A stretch of DNA of 64,000 nt from Ramlibacter agri. GTDB lineage: Bacteria; Pseudomonadota; Gammaproteobacteria; Burkholderiales; Burkholderiaceae_C. Below are positions 44,485 through 53,600 of the stretch, piece after piece (the stretch's first letter is position 1; each line of letters opens with the position of its first letter). The notes beneath the pieces were generated by a model. It was not told the origin of the DNA, did not search any database, and saw nothing but the letters and a program-made list of their open reading frames with translations. The translations under genes and the position numbers were made by a program. The stretch spans positions 806,001-870,000 of the forward strand of contig NZ_JABBFX010000003.1 in NCBI RefSeq assembly GCF_012927085.1. The letters are read 5' to 3'.

Positions 44485-45972
44485 TCAAAGCTGAATCCAC
44501 CCCGTCACCAGGCCGTGCAGGCCGGCCAGGGCGCCGGCCACCAGGACCGCGAGGATGAGCCAGTCGGTCGGCCTGAAGACCGCTTCGCCGCGCTCGCGGC
44601 GGGCCCACAGGTACAGCAGGGTGCCGGGGGCGTAGAGCACGGCCGACAACACGATGTAGCGCACGCCGCCGGCCCACATCATGAAGAGCGTGTAGACCAG
44701 CGCGACCGCCGCGATGGCGATGTCCCGGCCGCGCTCCGCGGGCCGCAGCTCGTAGGTCTCGCCGCGCCGCGCGATCATGAAGCCGTAGGCGGCCACCAGT
44801 GCGTACGGAATCAGGTTCACCGAGCTGGTCAGGTTCAGCATCAGCGCGAAGGCATCGTTGGACCAGTAGGTGCTGATCACGAGCAGCTGCACGATGATGT
44901 TGGTGGCCCACAGCGCGGCGACCGGCACCTTGTTCCGGTTCTCGCGCGCGAACAGCGCCGGCATGTCCTTCGAGCGTGCCGCGGCGAAGCCGACTTCCGC
45001 GCAGATCAGTGACCAGGCGAGATAGGCGCCCAGCACCGAGATGATCAAGCCGGCGCTGACGAACACCGAGCCCCACGGGCCCACCACGGATTCCAGCACC
45101 TGCGCCATGGAGGGCTGGCGCATGCCGGCGATGTCGGCGCGCGGCAGCACGGCGTAAGGCAGCAGCGTGACTAACACCATCAGCGCCGTCACGCCGACGA
45201 AGCCGGTGATGGTGGCCACGCCGACGTCCGAACGCTCGCGCGCATAGCGCGAATAGACGCTGGCGCCTTCGATGCCGATGAACACGAACACCGTCACCAG
45301 CATGGTCGAGCGTACCTGCGCGAGGATGCCGCCGGTGAGGTCCGTGCCATACAGGTTGGCGCGGAACAGGTCCATGCGGAAGCCGACGACCAGCAGCACG
45401 ATGAACACCAGGATCGGAATGATCTTGGCCACCGTCACGACGGTGTTGATGAAGGCCGCCTGCTGCACGCCGCGCAGGATGAGGATGTGGAACAGCCAGA
45501 TGCTGACCGAGGCCAGCAGGATCGCCACCACCGTGTTGCCGTCGCCAAACACCGGGAAGAAGATGCCGAGCGTCGACTTGATCAGCACCCAGTAGGACAC
45601 GTTGCCGATGCAGCTTCCCATCCAGTAGCCGAAGGCCGACAGGAAACCCGGGTAGTCGCCGAAGCCGGCCTTGGCATAGGCGAAGACGCCGGCGTCGAGG
45701 TGCGGCTTGCGCTCCGCGAGCACCTGGAACACGCGCGCCAGCATGTACATGCCGGTGCCCGCGATGGCCCACGCGATGACCGCGCCGATCGGCCCGGTCG
45801 CGCTGGCGAAGGTGCGTGGCAGGGAGAAGATGCCGGCGCCGACCATGCTGCCGACGACCATGGCCATCAGCTGCGGCCGCGACATGCGGACCGTCTGCTC
45901 GCCGGAGCTGGCCTGCTCTGGCGACTGCGACAGGACCGTGCCTTCTGCCGCGCTGCTGGTGTTTGCGCTCAT
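44485..45972 (-). CDS. arcD: Arginine/ornithine antiporter, APC superfamily
   Basis: Membrane exchanger (495 aa) with about 12–13 helices. The APC motif [18 protein letters not shown] lies near residue 42. Next come [20 protein letters not shown] and [19 protein letters not shown], both typical of basic amino-acid antiporters. The ATG is preceded by AGGAGGAC. It forms an operon with arcA. No FNR-like box was seen in the 120 bases upstream. Confidence 0.92.
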   Translation of the reverse strand: MSANTSSAAEGTVLSQSPEQASSGEQTVRMSRPQLMAMVVGSMVGAGIFSLPRTFASATGPIGAVIAWAIAGTGMYMLARVFQVLAERKPHLDAGVFAYAKAGFGDYPGFLSAFGYWMGSCIGNVSYWVLIKSTLGIFFPVFGDGNTVVAILLASVSIWLFHILILRGVQQAAFINTVVTVAKIIPILVFIVLLVVGFRMDLFRANLYGTDLTGGILAQVRSTMLVTVFVFIGIEGASVYSRYARERSDVGVATITGFVGVTALMVLVTLLPYAVLPRADIAGMRQPSMAQVLESVVGPWGSVFVSAGLIISVLGAYLAWSLICAEVGFAAARSKDMPALFARENRNKVPVAALWATNIIVQLLVISTYWSNDAFALMLNLTSSVNLIPYALVAAYGFMIARRGETYELRPAERGRDIAIAAVALVYTLFMMWAGGVRYIVLSAVLYAPGTLLYLWARRERGEAVFRPTDWLILAVLVAGALAGLHGLVTGWIQL

Positions 45973-46092
45973 GCGTCCTCCTGGGCCGGTGCCGGCCCCG
46001 CCGAGTGAGCGGGCAGGATAGGCCGGCACGCGAGCCCATGTCCAGAACGCGGAGATTGCGGTGGGCACGGTTCAGGTGGAAGATGCGCCGCC

Positions 46093-46500
46093 ATGGCTTC
46101 CAGCAAGCAGCTCGTGCGCTACTTCAGTGCGACAGCGTCATGGATCGAGCGATTCCTGGCCGTCGTGACCCTCGTCGCGGTGCTGGTGTTCGCGTGGCGC
46201 AGCGCGCAGGTACTCGTCGTCATGGACTGGCAAGCCGCCGACACCTTCTACGAGCTGGTCTTCCGCGTGCTGCAGGTGGTGATCGGCGTGGAGCTCGCGC
46301 GCACGCTGGTCACGCACGACCTGCGCGCCATCCTCGAGCTGCTGGCTTTCGTCATCGCGCGCAAGATGCTCAAGCCCGACCTGGACGTGCTGGACATCCT
46401 CTGGAGCGTGCTGGCCTTCGTGGCGCTGCTGGCCGCGGGCCACTATTGGCCCTCCGGGACCTCGCCGGCCGACGGCGAGGAGACGGGGCGCTCGAGTTGA
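46093..46500 (+). CDS. PsiE-like membrane protein
   Basis: A 135-aa protein with four hydrophobic segments (near residues 20–40, 57–75, 85–97 and 105–122). The pattern RVLQVVIGVELARTLVTHD followed by ILELLAFVIARKMLK matches the phosphate-starvation-inducible PsiE family. Function unknown. Its stop overlaps a possible TTG start of the next gene. It is divergent from arcD. Confidence 0.75.
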   Translation: MASSKQLVRYFSATASWIERFLAVVTLVAVLVFAWRSAQVLVVMDWQAADTFYELVFRVLQVVIGVELARTLVTHDLRAILELLAFVIARKMLKPDLDVLDILWSVLAFVALLAAGHYWPSGTSPADGEETGRSS

Positions 46501-46520
46501 CCCAGCCGCCCCCGGGTTTT

Positions 46521-47366
46521 ATGCAACTCCTGCGCTCCACATGGCAGGAGTACGAGCGCGACTACGCGCGCTACTACGCAGCGGCGATGGTGTTCTATGC
46601 GCTCATCGCCCTGGTGCCATTGCTCTTGCTGCTGCTCGCGGGCCTCGGTTTCCTGCTGCGGCATTCCGACCTCGTGGCCGAGAGCGCGCGGCAGTTCCTG
46701 CAGGCGGTGGAGACCGGCTTCGGACCGCACCTGCGCGACACCGTCGAGCGCCTGTCGGAGCAGCTGCAGCAAGGCTCGGTCGTCGCCACCGCCATCAGCC
46801 TGGTCGGCCTGCTGGTGACCGGCTCCAAGCTGTTCCACCACCTGCGGATGATGTTCCGCGCGATCTGGAAGCACGAGTCGCCGCTCGCATCGGGCCCGAT
46901 CATCACCATGGTGTGGCAGACCTTCCTGGAAAAGTCCAAGGCTTTCCTGGTGCTGCTGGCGAGCGGCCTGCTGCTGCTGCTGGCCTTCGTGCTCGATGGC
47001 GTGATGCATTGGGTGGCCGCGCGTACCAGCAGCGTGCCCTGGTTCGGCGAACCGGTGGCGACGGTGCTGGCCGTCGTGGTGCTGCTGGTGCTGGCGCCCC
47101 TGACCTTCGCGCTGCTGTTCCGCTACCTGCCGCCGGTGCGGCTGGCGTGGCGGCACGTGCGGCTGGCCGCGGCGATCTGCGGCGGCGCCTGGCTGATCGG
47201 CTTCGAGCTCTTCGCGCAATACGGCGCGCGCTTCGGCACGCAGTTCGGCGCCTACGGCGCGCTCGGCGGCGTGCTGGTGGCGATGCTGTGGATGAACGTC
47301 ATCGCCCAGGTGATGTTCTTCGGCGCGGTGCTCTGCAAGGTCATCTCGCAACGCGACGGCGGCTAA
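46521..47366 (+). CDS. YihY/BrkB-family membrane protein
   Basis: Integral membrane protein (281 aa from ATG; a TTG at 46497, overlapping the psiE-like stop, would add eight residues). About six helices; family features are AAAMVFYALIALVPLLLLLL near residue 20, the central RYLPPVRLAWRHVRLAAAI near 205, and GALGGVLVAMLWMNVIAQVM near 250. Once misnamed ribonuclease BN. It is convergent with the DUF4105 gene, overlapping its stop by 4 bases. Confidence 0.87.
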   Translation: MQLLRSTWQEYERDYARYYAAAMVFYALIALVPLLLLLLAGLGFLLRHSDLVAESARQFLQAVETGFGPHLRDTVERLSEQLQQGSVVATAISLVGLLVTGSKLFHHLRMMFRAIWKHESPLASGPIITMVWQTFLEKSKAFLVLLASGLLLLLAFVLDGVMHWVAARTSSVPWFGEPVATVLAVVVLLVLAPLTFALLFRYLPPVRLAWRHVRLAAAICGGAWLIGFELFAQYGARFGTQFGAYGALGGVLVAMLWMNVIAQVMFFGAVLCKVISQRDGG

Positions 47367-48394
47367 GGGTTCGGGGCCAGGTCGCGCCGGATGCGCCGCG
47401 AGTAATCGGCCGCATCTTCGCCAGGCTGCACTTCTTCGCGCACCCGTGCGTGGGCGCGCAATTCGCGGAAGGGCAGGGCGGAGCCCAGGATGCCGGTGGC
47501 AAAGAGGTAGCGGTCCACCCAGCCGTTCAGGTAGTGCCGGATGTCGAAGCCCGAGGCCCAGCCGATCGAACGCGCATAGCGCAGCACGTTGAGCGTGCAG
47601 TTGCTTTTCAGCAGCGAATACCACTCCGGGTGGTCGGCGAGTTCGTTGATCCGCTGCGTGTAGACGAGGAACAGCCGCCGCACCCCTTCGGCGTCGGCCC
47701 GGATCGGGTACAGGAACACCGCCTCGCCGCGCTGCTTCACCCGCGAGCCGACCAGGTCGCGTTCCTCGCCGACGACGTAGATCAGCTCGAACTGCTTGAA
47801 CATCGAAGCGATCGGGTTGTAACCTTCGTCGTATTCGGGCCGGGCCTCGATGGAGATCGACAGCGGTTCGGCGTTGTCGAAATTGAAGCTGAGGAAGGTG
47901 TGGGCCACCGGGCCGTCGTCCGTCCCCCAGTAGGAGATCAGCAAGTCCACCGACGCGAGGTGCGAAAGCTGGACCTCGCGCTCCAGGTAGCGCACGGTGA
48001 AGTCGTCCCGCGTCGCGCCGAAGCTGAAGTCGCGCACGCCAGCGATGCGCACGCGGTCACCGGAGACGAAGGCGCGCGGTGTCACCGCGACGTCCGGCCG
48101 CCAGGTGCGCGTGTTCGACGGCGGAATCGAGATCTCCCAGATGACGACGGCCAGGAACAGCACGGCGAAGGCCAGGCGCGGCCCGCGGCGGCGGGCGAGC
48201 CGCAGCGACCAGAAGCTGAAACCGGCAAATGCCACCGCCAGCGCAATCCGGGCCCAGGGCCAGGGCAGGTTGGAGTAGTAGATGGCGAGCGTCGCCCACA
48301 GCGCGCAGGCGAAAGCGACGAGGAACAGCAGGACGCGCCAGAGGCCGCGGAAGATGGAAGCGACGCGGCTGCGCGGTCGGGGCTGCGGCGTCAT
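47363..48394 (-). CDS. DUF4105 (Lnb-like) membrane protein
   Basis: A 343-aa protein with two or three N-terminal membrane helices (about residues 15–90) and a DUF4105 domain. The domain shows VAHTFLSFNFDNAEPLSISI (near 175) and the conserved Cys in LLKSNCTLNVLRYAR near 280, which in related proteins is a proposed catalytic thiol of a papain/NlpC-like fold. The ATG has GGAGGAG 8 bases upstream. The reaction is unknown; lipoprotein transacylation (Lnb) is the nearest characterised activity. Confidence 0.8.
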   Translation of the reverse strand: MTPQPRPRSRVASIFRGLWRVLLFLVAFACALWATLAIYYSNLPWPWARIALAVAFAGFSFWSLRLARRRGPRLAFAVLFLAVVIWEISIPPSNTRTWRPDVAVTPRAFVSGDRVRIAGVRDFSFGATRDDFTVRYLEREVQLSHLASVDLLISYWGTDDGPVAHTFLSFNFDNAEPLSISIEARPEYDEGYNPIASMFKQFELIYVVGEERDLVGSRVKQRGEAVFLYPIRADAEGVRRLFLVYTQRINELADHPEWYSLLKSNCTLNVLRYARSIGWASGFDIRHYLNGWVDRYLFATGILGSALPFRELRAHARVREEVQPGEDAADYSRRIRRDLAPNP

Positions 48395-48561
48395 CGGCAG
48401 GTCTCCTCCATGCGGATGGCCCATTCTAGGAGTGAGGCTGGCTTGCCGCGCCACGCATCCCTCGTTCCGCGTCCGGGTATCCCTGGCTGCGGCCGGTTGC
48501 GCTGCGGCGGCCTTTCGCGCCAAATGGCGGCCGAAGTTCCAACCTGGACGGAGGAGTTTCC

Positions 48562-48740
48562 ATGCCAATCGGATTGCCCGTGTTCACGCTGGTCCACGTC
48601 GCGTCGCCTTCTACGTGAAGCGGCTTGCGGGCCGCTGGCGCGAGGTCTTCGTGATCGGCTCGGTGCTTGCGCTGTACCTGAACGTGTTCGTGCTGCTCGC
48701 GCAGCGAGATACCGATCGGCGCGGCCCCTTCTTCAGCCTA
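48562..48740 (+). pseudogene. Decayed small membrane-protein gene (internal deletion, frameshift, lost 3' end)
   Basis: A strong GAGGAG site and ATG start MPIGLPVFTLVHV, which I recognise as the N-terminus of a widespread ~160-aa hypothetical membrane protein. The frame then stops after 18 codons. In the next frame the sequence resumes as AFYVKRLAGRWREVF followed by VLALYLNVFVLLAQ, the normal third-helix region of the same family, and then loses similarity before the neighbour's stop codon. About 80 internal residues and the last helix are missing. Family recognition is from memory. The rest of the 48395–48737 gap holds nothing else I can identify. Confidence 0.6.
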
Positions 48741-50411
48741 GCGCGCGGCGCGTCCCGCCAGGTAGCCGTGGATCTGCGCCACCACGGCGGCGCCTTCGCC
48801 GATGCCGGCGCCGACGCGCTTGACCGAGCCGGCGCGCACGTCGCCGATCGCGAACACGCCCGGCACGCTGGTCTGCAGCGGCAGGGCGCGGTCCTGCCCC
48901 GTGCGCACGAAACCCTTGTCGTCGAGCGCGACCTTGCAATCCTGCAGCCAGTCGGTGCTGGGATCGGCGCCGAGGAAGAGGAACACGTGGCGCACGCGCC
49001 GCGTGTCCGCGCTGCGCGGCTCGTGGCAACGCCAGGTCACTTCGGTCACGCCCGATTCGCGGCTGCCCGCGAGACCCGAGATCTCGGAGCGCGTCCGCAG
49101 CTCGATGTTCGGAGTGGCGGTGATCCGCTCGATGAGGTAGCTCGACATGCTGGCCGCGAGCGCCGGCCCGCGCACCAGCATCCACACCTTGCTGGCGTGG
49201 CCCGCCAGGAAGACGGCGGCTTGACCGGCGGAATTGCCGCCACCCACGACCACCACTTCCTCGCCGGCGCACATCTTCGCCTCGACCGGCGAAGCCCAGT
49301 ACCAGACGCCGCGGCCTTCCATCTGCTGCAGGTTGCCGCATTCCGGGCGCCGGTAGCGCGCGCCGGACGCGATGACGACGGTGCGGGCCCGCGCCGTGCG
49401 GCCGTCGCCCAGTTGCAGCAGCATCGGTTCGCCGCGCTCCGACGGCTCGCAATCGAAACCCGTCACGCGCTCCGGGATCAGCATGCGCGCGCCGAACTTC
49501 AGCGCCTGCGTGTAGGCCCGGCCGGCGAGGGCCTGGCCCGAGATGCCGGTCGGGAAGCCCAGGTAGTTCTCGATGCGCGCGCTGGCGCCGGCCTGGCCTC
49601 CGAAGGCGCGCGAGTCGACGACCACCACCGACAGCCCTTCGGAGCTCGCGTACACCGCCGTCGCCAGGCCCGCGGGGCCGGCGCCCGCGATCGCGACGTC
49701 GTACACCGCGTCGATCGCGCCGGTGTCCAGCATGCCGATGCAGCGCGCCAGTTCGGTTTCGGACGGGTTGCGCAGCACGTTGCCGTCGGTGCAGACCACC
49801 AGCGGCAGTTGCTGCGGCTCGGGCGCGTAGCGGCTGATGAAGGCCTGCGCGTCGCTGTCCGAGGCCGGGTCGAGCAGGTGGTAGGGAACGCCGTTGCGCG
49901 CGAGGAAGTTCCGCAGCCGCGCGACGTCGTGCAGTTCGGCCGAGCCGATCAGCACCGGGCCGCCGGCCCCGGATTCGATCAAGGCCACGCGGCGCAGGAT
50001 CAGGGCGCGCATCAGCTTCTCGCCGAGTGCCGCTTCGGCGATCAGCACCGCATGCAGGCGCTCGCTGGAAAACTCCAGCGTCTGCGTTTCCCCGACCGCC
50101 CTGCCGTCGATGAGCGAAGGCCGCGCCGAGAGCTGGCCCAGTTCGGCGGAGAAGCTGCCGGACCGGTGCTCCACCACCGGGAAATCCTGGCCATGGCTGT
50201 CGCGTCCGACGATGCGGATCGCGCCCGAGAGCACCAGGTAGGCGCCCGCGCTCACCTTGCCGGTGCGGTAGACCTGCTCGCCATCCGCGAAACGCCGCGG
50301 CTTGCCGAAGCGGTGCAGGTGCGCGATTTCATCCGCGGCCAGGATGGGAAACATCTGCGCGTGCCGCGCTTCGAGGGTCGCGGGCTGCGGCCCGGGCTCC
50401 AACGTGGGCAT
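48738..50411 (-). CDS. Cyclic-nucleotide-binding domain fused to thioredoxin-reductase-like flavoprotein
   Basis: Fusion protein (557 aa). Residues about 15–140 form a cNMP-binding (Crp-like) fold (RFADGEQVYRTGKVSAGAYL). About 155–225 is a small thioredoxin/glutaredoxin-like segment. From 235 comes a FAD/NAD(P) module (AIAGAGPAGLATAVYASSEG; EVVVVGGGNSAGQAAVFLAG; AIGDVRAGSVKRVGAGIGEG). The CxxC of true thioredoxin reductase is absent: GVWYWASPVEA stands in its place. The 2-base gap to the upstream disulfide oxidoreductase indicates one operon. Function unknown; ligand-gated redox activity is an inference. Confidence 0.85.
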   Translation of the reverse strand: MPTLEPGPQPATLEARHAQMFPILAADEIAHLHRFGKPRRFADGEQVYRTGKVSAGAYLVLSGAIRIVGRDSHGQDFPVVEHRSGSFSAELGQLSARPSLIDGRAVGETQTLEFSSERLHAVLIAEAALGEKLMRALILRRVALIESGAGGPVLIGSAELHDVARLRNFLARNGVPYHLLDPASDSDAQAFISRYAPEPQQLPLVVCTDGNVLRNPSETELARCIGMLDTGAIDAVYDVAIAGAGPAGLATAVYASSEGLSVVVVDSRAFGGQAGASARIENYLGFPTGISGQALAGRAYTQALKFGARMLIPERVTGFDCEPSERGEPMLLQLGDGRTARARTVVIASGARYRRPECGNLQQMEGRGVWYWASPVEAKMCAGEEVVVVGGGNSAGQAAVFLAGHASKVWMLVRGPALAASMSSYLIERITATPNIELRTRSEISGLAGSRESGVTEVTWRCHEPRSADTRRVRHVFLFLGADPSTDWLQDCKVALDDKGFVRTGQDRALPLQTSVPGVFAIGDVRAGSVKRVGAGIGEGAAVVAQIHGYLAGRAAR

Positions 50412-50413
50412 GA

Positions 50414-51805
50414 TTACTCCAGGGGCTTGAGCTCGCCCAGGACGGTGGGCAGGAGCTCGCTGACGGTCGGATGGATCTGCACCGATCGCTGCAGCACGCT
50501 GATCGGCGCCTTGGCATACATCAGCGTGCTCAGGGCGGCGATCGCTTCGTCGGCCTCGACTCCGAGCAGCGTCGCGCCGACCAGCTGCTTCGATTCGGCG
50601 TCGACCAGCACGCGCAGGAAGCCGTACTCCTCGCCTTTCTCCACCGCGCGGCTGACGCGCCGCATCGGGCGCTCGCCGATCAATGTGGGCCGCTTGCTGT
50701 CCTTTGCCTGCTGCACGCTGAGGCCCACGCGCGCCAGTGGCGGATCGGTGAACAGCGCATAGGTGAGGATGCGGTCGCTGACGCGCCGCCGGTTCTGGTT
50801 GGCGAGGCCATCCAGCAGGTTGGCGGCGACGATCTCGTAGTCGTTCCAGGTGGTGTGGGTGAAGGCGCCGCGGCCGTTGCATTCGCCCAGCGCCCAGATC
50901 CCGGGCACCGAAGTTTCGAGGAAGTCGTTCACCTCGATGAAGCCGCGCGCGTCGGTCTTCACGCCCGCCGTGTCGAGGCCCAGGTCGTCGGTGTTGGGCC
51001 GGCGGCCGGTGGCGACCAGCACGTGCGAGCACAGCGCCTCGGGCTCGTCGTCGCCGCAGCGCGCCCGTGCGCGGATTTGCTGGCCCTCCATCCGGAAGGC
51101 CATGCATTCGCTGCCCACCCGCAGGTCGACGCCTTCGCCGGCCAGCAGGTCATGCACGGCCTGCGAGACGTCCGGGTCCTCGCGCGAGATCACGCGCGCG
51201 GCGCGCTCGAACACCGTCACCTGCGCGCCGAAGCGGCGGAACATCTGCGCGAACTCGAGCCCGACGTAGCTGCCGCCCACCACCAGCAGGTGCTCGGGCA
51301 ATTCCTTCAAGGCCAGCAGCGAGGAATTGGTGAGCAGGGGCACGTCGGCTATGCCCTGCATGGGCGCGATGGCCGCGCGGCCGCCTACGTCCAGGAAGAT
51401 GCGATCGCTTTCCAGTTCGCGCTGGCCCACGCGCACGCGCTGGGGCCCGTCCAGGCGCGCGTGGCCGTGGACGACGGTGGTGTCCTTGAGGCCGCGGACC
51501 CAGCACTCCACGTTGGCCGCGGAGCTGCCGGCGATGCGGTCCTTGCGCGCCATCACGGAGGGGAAGTCCACGCTGACCGGCCCGCCGATGGTGATGCCGA
51601 AATCGGCCGCCCGCCTGGCCTGGTGCGCGACGCGCGCGCTGGCGACCAGCGCCTTGGTCGGCGTGCAGCCGGTATTGACGCAGGTGCCCCCGAACAGGTG
51701 GCGCTCCACCAGGGCCACGTGCCAGCCGGCGCCCGACAGGCGCGCGGCCAGGGCCGGGCCGGCCTGGCCCGCACCGATGATGATGGCGTCGAAGTGCTCC
51801 GGCAT
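50414..51805 (-). CDS. FAD-dependent pyridine nucleotide-disulfide oxidoreductase (MerA/Lpd-like)
   Basis: Flavoprotein (463 aa). N-terminal FAD motif IIGAGQAGPALAARLSGAG, redox-active disulfide in GGTCVNTGCTPTKALVASAR (near residue 40), NAD(P) motif VVGGSYVGLEFAQMFRRFG near 177, and the C-terminal dimerisation domain ending IHPTVSELLPTVLGEL with the catalytic His. It lacks the MerA N-terminal metal-binding domain and C-terminal Cys pair, so a mercury role is unlikely. It is the first gene of the two-gene redox operon. Confidence 0.9.
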   Translation of the reverse strand: MPEHFDAIIIGAGQAGPALAARLSGAGWHVALVERHLFGGTCVNTGCTPTKALVASARVAHQARRAADFGITIGGPVSVDFPSVMARKDRIAGSSAANVECWVRGLKDTTVVHGHARLDGPQRVRVGQRELESDRIFLDVGGRAAIAPMQGIADVPLLTNSSLLALKELPEHLLVVGGSYVGLEFAQMFRRFGAQVTVFERAARVISREDPDVSQAVHDLLAGEGVDLRVGSECMAFRMEGQQIRARARCGDDEPEALCSHVLVATGRRPNTDDLGLDTAGVKTDARGFIEVNDFLETSVPGIWALGECNGRGAFTHTTWNDYEIVAANLLDGLANQNRRRVSDRILTYALFTDPPLARVGLSVQQAKDSKRPTLIGERPMRRVSRAVEKGEEYGFLRVLVDAESKQLVGATLLGVEADEAIAALSTLMYAKAPISVLQRSVQIHPTVSELLPTVLGELKPLE

Positions 51806-51869
51806 GGTGGACTCCTTGCGCGGGTGGAAACGATGGTACGGCGGCGGCCGTCCCCGTGGGGAAGGCCGA

Positions 51870-52904
51870 TCAGCGGCCGGCGAGAGCGCGCGTCAGCTGC
51901 GCGGCCGGGATCTCCTGGCAGCCGCTGCGGTTCTGGCCCGACCACAGCGGCGAGAAGTCGCCGGAGCCGCGCTTTTCCGCCGCGGCGCGCAAGGGCGCGA
52001 GCGCCGGCGTGGCGCGCGGGAAAGGTGGTGCCTTCGGGCTCAGCGGGCCGAGTTCGCGGATGACGCGGTTGACGATGCCGCGCGCTGGCCGGCCGGTGAA
52101 CACGTTGGTGACGGCCGTGGCCGGCGCGAGCGTGTTCTTCAGCGCGGCGCGATGCACGCTGCTGGTGGTGGCTTCCGGGCACAGCAGGTAGGCCGTGCCG
52201 ACCTGCGCGCCGGCGGCGCCAAGCGCGCGCGCCGCGGCGACGCCCGCCGCATCGGCGATGCCGCCGGCGGCGATCACCGGCACGCGCACCGCGCGCACCA
52301 CCTGCGGCACCAGTGCGAAGGTCCCGAGCTGGGCGCCGAGATCGTCGCCAAGGAAGATGCCGCGATGGCCGCCGGCCTCCCAGCCTTGCGCCACGATCGC
52401 ATCGACGCCGCGTTCTGCCAGCCATACGGCTTCCTGCACGGTGGTCGCGCAGGCGAGCACCTTCGCGCCCCAGGCGCGCACGCGCTGCAGCAGCTCCGGC
52501 GCAGGCAGGCCGAAATGGAAGCTGACCACCGGCGGCCGCAGCGCTTCCAGCACCTCCGCGGCGGCGGCGTTGAACGGCGTGCGCCCGGGGCCGGAGGCGG
52601 TGGGGCCCTCCGGGATCTCCAGCTCACGGTAATACGGTTGCAGCGCCTCGCGCCAGGCCGCATCCACCGCCGCGTCGGGCGCGGCTTCCGTGTGGGTGAA
52701 GAAGTTGACGTTGAAGGGGCGGTCCGTCGCGGCGCGGATCGCGGCGATCTCGCTGCGGATCGCGTCCGGGCCCAGCATGGCGCAGGGCAGGGAGCCCAGG
52801 CCGCCGGCGCCGGACACGGCTGCGGCCAGCGCGCTCCCTTGCACGCCCGCCATGGGCGCCTGGATGATGGGCAATTCGATGCCGAGCAGGTTCTCGAGGC
52901 TCAT
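51870..52904 (-). CDS. Nitronate monooxygenase family protein
   Basis: FMN TIM-barrel enzyme (344 aa) related to 2-nitropropane dioxygenase. N-terminal LGIELPIIQAPMAGVQGSAL and the flavin-site GVDAIVAQGWEAGGHRG (His near residue 185) are typical, with VIAAGGIADAAGVAAARALG and GAQVGTAYLLCPEA following. The ATG at MSLENLLG follows AAGGAG. It is a single gene on the minus strand, 64 bases upstream of the disulfide oxidoreductase gene. Confidence 0.9.
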   Translation of the reverse strand: MSLENLLGIELPIIQAPMAGVQGSALAAAVSGAGGLGSLPCAMLGPDAIRSEIAAIRAATDRPFNVNFFTHTEAAPDAAVDAAWREALQPYYRELEIPEGPTASGPGRTPFNAAAAEVLEALRPPVVSFHFGLPAPELLQRVRAWGAKVLACATTVQEAVWLAERGVDAIVAQGWEAGGHRGIFLGDDLGAQLGTFALVPQVVRAVRVPVIAAGGIADAAGVAAARALGAAGAQVGTAYLLCPEATTSSVHRAALKNTLAPATAVTNVFTGRPARGIVNRVIRELGPLSPKAPPFPRATPALAPLRAAAEKRGSGDFSPLWSGQNRSGCQEIPAAQLTRALAGR

Positions 52905-52997
52905 GAACTTCTCCTTCAGGGGCGGCCGACACTGTAGCAAGCGGGGGCATCCGCTGTCCGGCCCCGCGCATCCCTACACTGCCGCCAAGGAGGTGTC

Positions 52998-53528
52998 ATG
53001 CACTACTTCCTCGGGGCCGTCCTGTTCCTGTCGCTCGTTTCGGCGAACGCCCAGGTGTTCCGCTGCACTTCGCCCGGCGGCAAGGTCGAGTACTCGGACG
53101 CGCCCTGCGCGCCGGGCAGCAAGGACGCCCACCAGGTCGCGCCCAAGGCGACGGTCGACCCGGCCGCCCTCCAGCAGGAAAACCAGCGGCTACGGATGCA
53201 GGTGCTCGAAGAGGAGAACCGCCGGCTGAAATCGGAAGTGGCCGCGGCCCGCAACGCCGCTGCGGCCCCTGCGCCGGCCGGCCCTGTCGTCGGGCGGACC
53301 GCCGCCGACATCCAGGCCGACCGCGCCGACTCCTTTGCCTGCCGCCAGGCAAAGCGCGACTACGAATTCGCGCTCAGTTCGATCGGCGGGCGCAGCACGG
53401 TGCCGGCGGCCAAGGCCGCCATGTACAGCGCCTGCGGACTGCAGCCGCCCAGCGAAACCACCGTCGAAGTCCGCGACCGCCGCTCCAGCACCTGCGTGCG
53501 CGTGGGCGGCATCTTCCAGTGCCACTGA
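52998..53528 (+). CDS. DUF4124-containing secreted protein
   Basis: A 176-aa protein with a signal peptide (FLGAVLFLSLVSANA) and a DUF4124 motif right after it (QVFRCTSPGGKVEYSDAPC). A short coiled-coil (LQQENQRLRMQVLEEENRRL, near residues 57–76) follows. Two cysteines sit at the C-terminus (TCVRVGGIFQCH). Function unknown; probably periplasmic. AAGGAGG lies 5 bases before the ATG. Confidence 0.82.
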   Translation: MHYFLGAVLFLSLVSANAQVFRCTSPGGKVEYSDAPCAPGSKDAHQVAPKATVDPAALQQENQRLRMQVLEEENRRLKSEVAAARNAAAAPAPAGPVVGRTAADIQADRADSFACRQAKRDYEFALSSIGGRSTVPAAKAAMYSACGLQPPSETTVEVRDRRSSTCVRVGGIFQCH

Positions 53529-53600
53529 CGCGGCCAGAACGGAGAGTTACCTGTGTAGCCGGACGACCGGGCGGGCCGGCTGGACGGACGGCGCCCGCGC

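Noticed and set aside
45973..46092. FNR/ANR box expected upstream of arcDA
   Set aside because: No TTGAT-N4-ATCAA-like sequence found in the 120-base gap.
50414..51805. Mercuric reductase (merA)
   Set aside because: Lacks the N-terminal heavy-metal domain and the C-terminal Cys pair, and no other mer genes are nearby.
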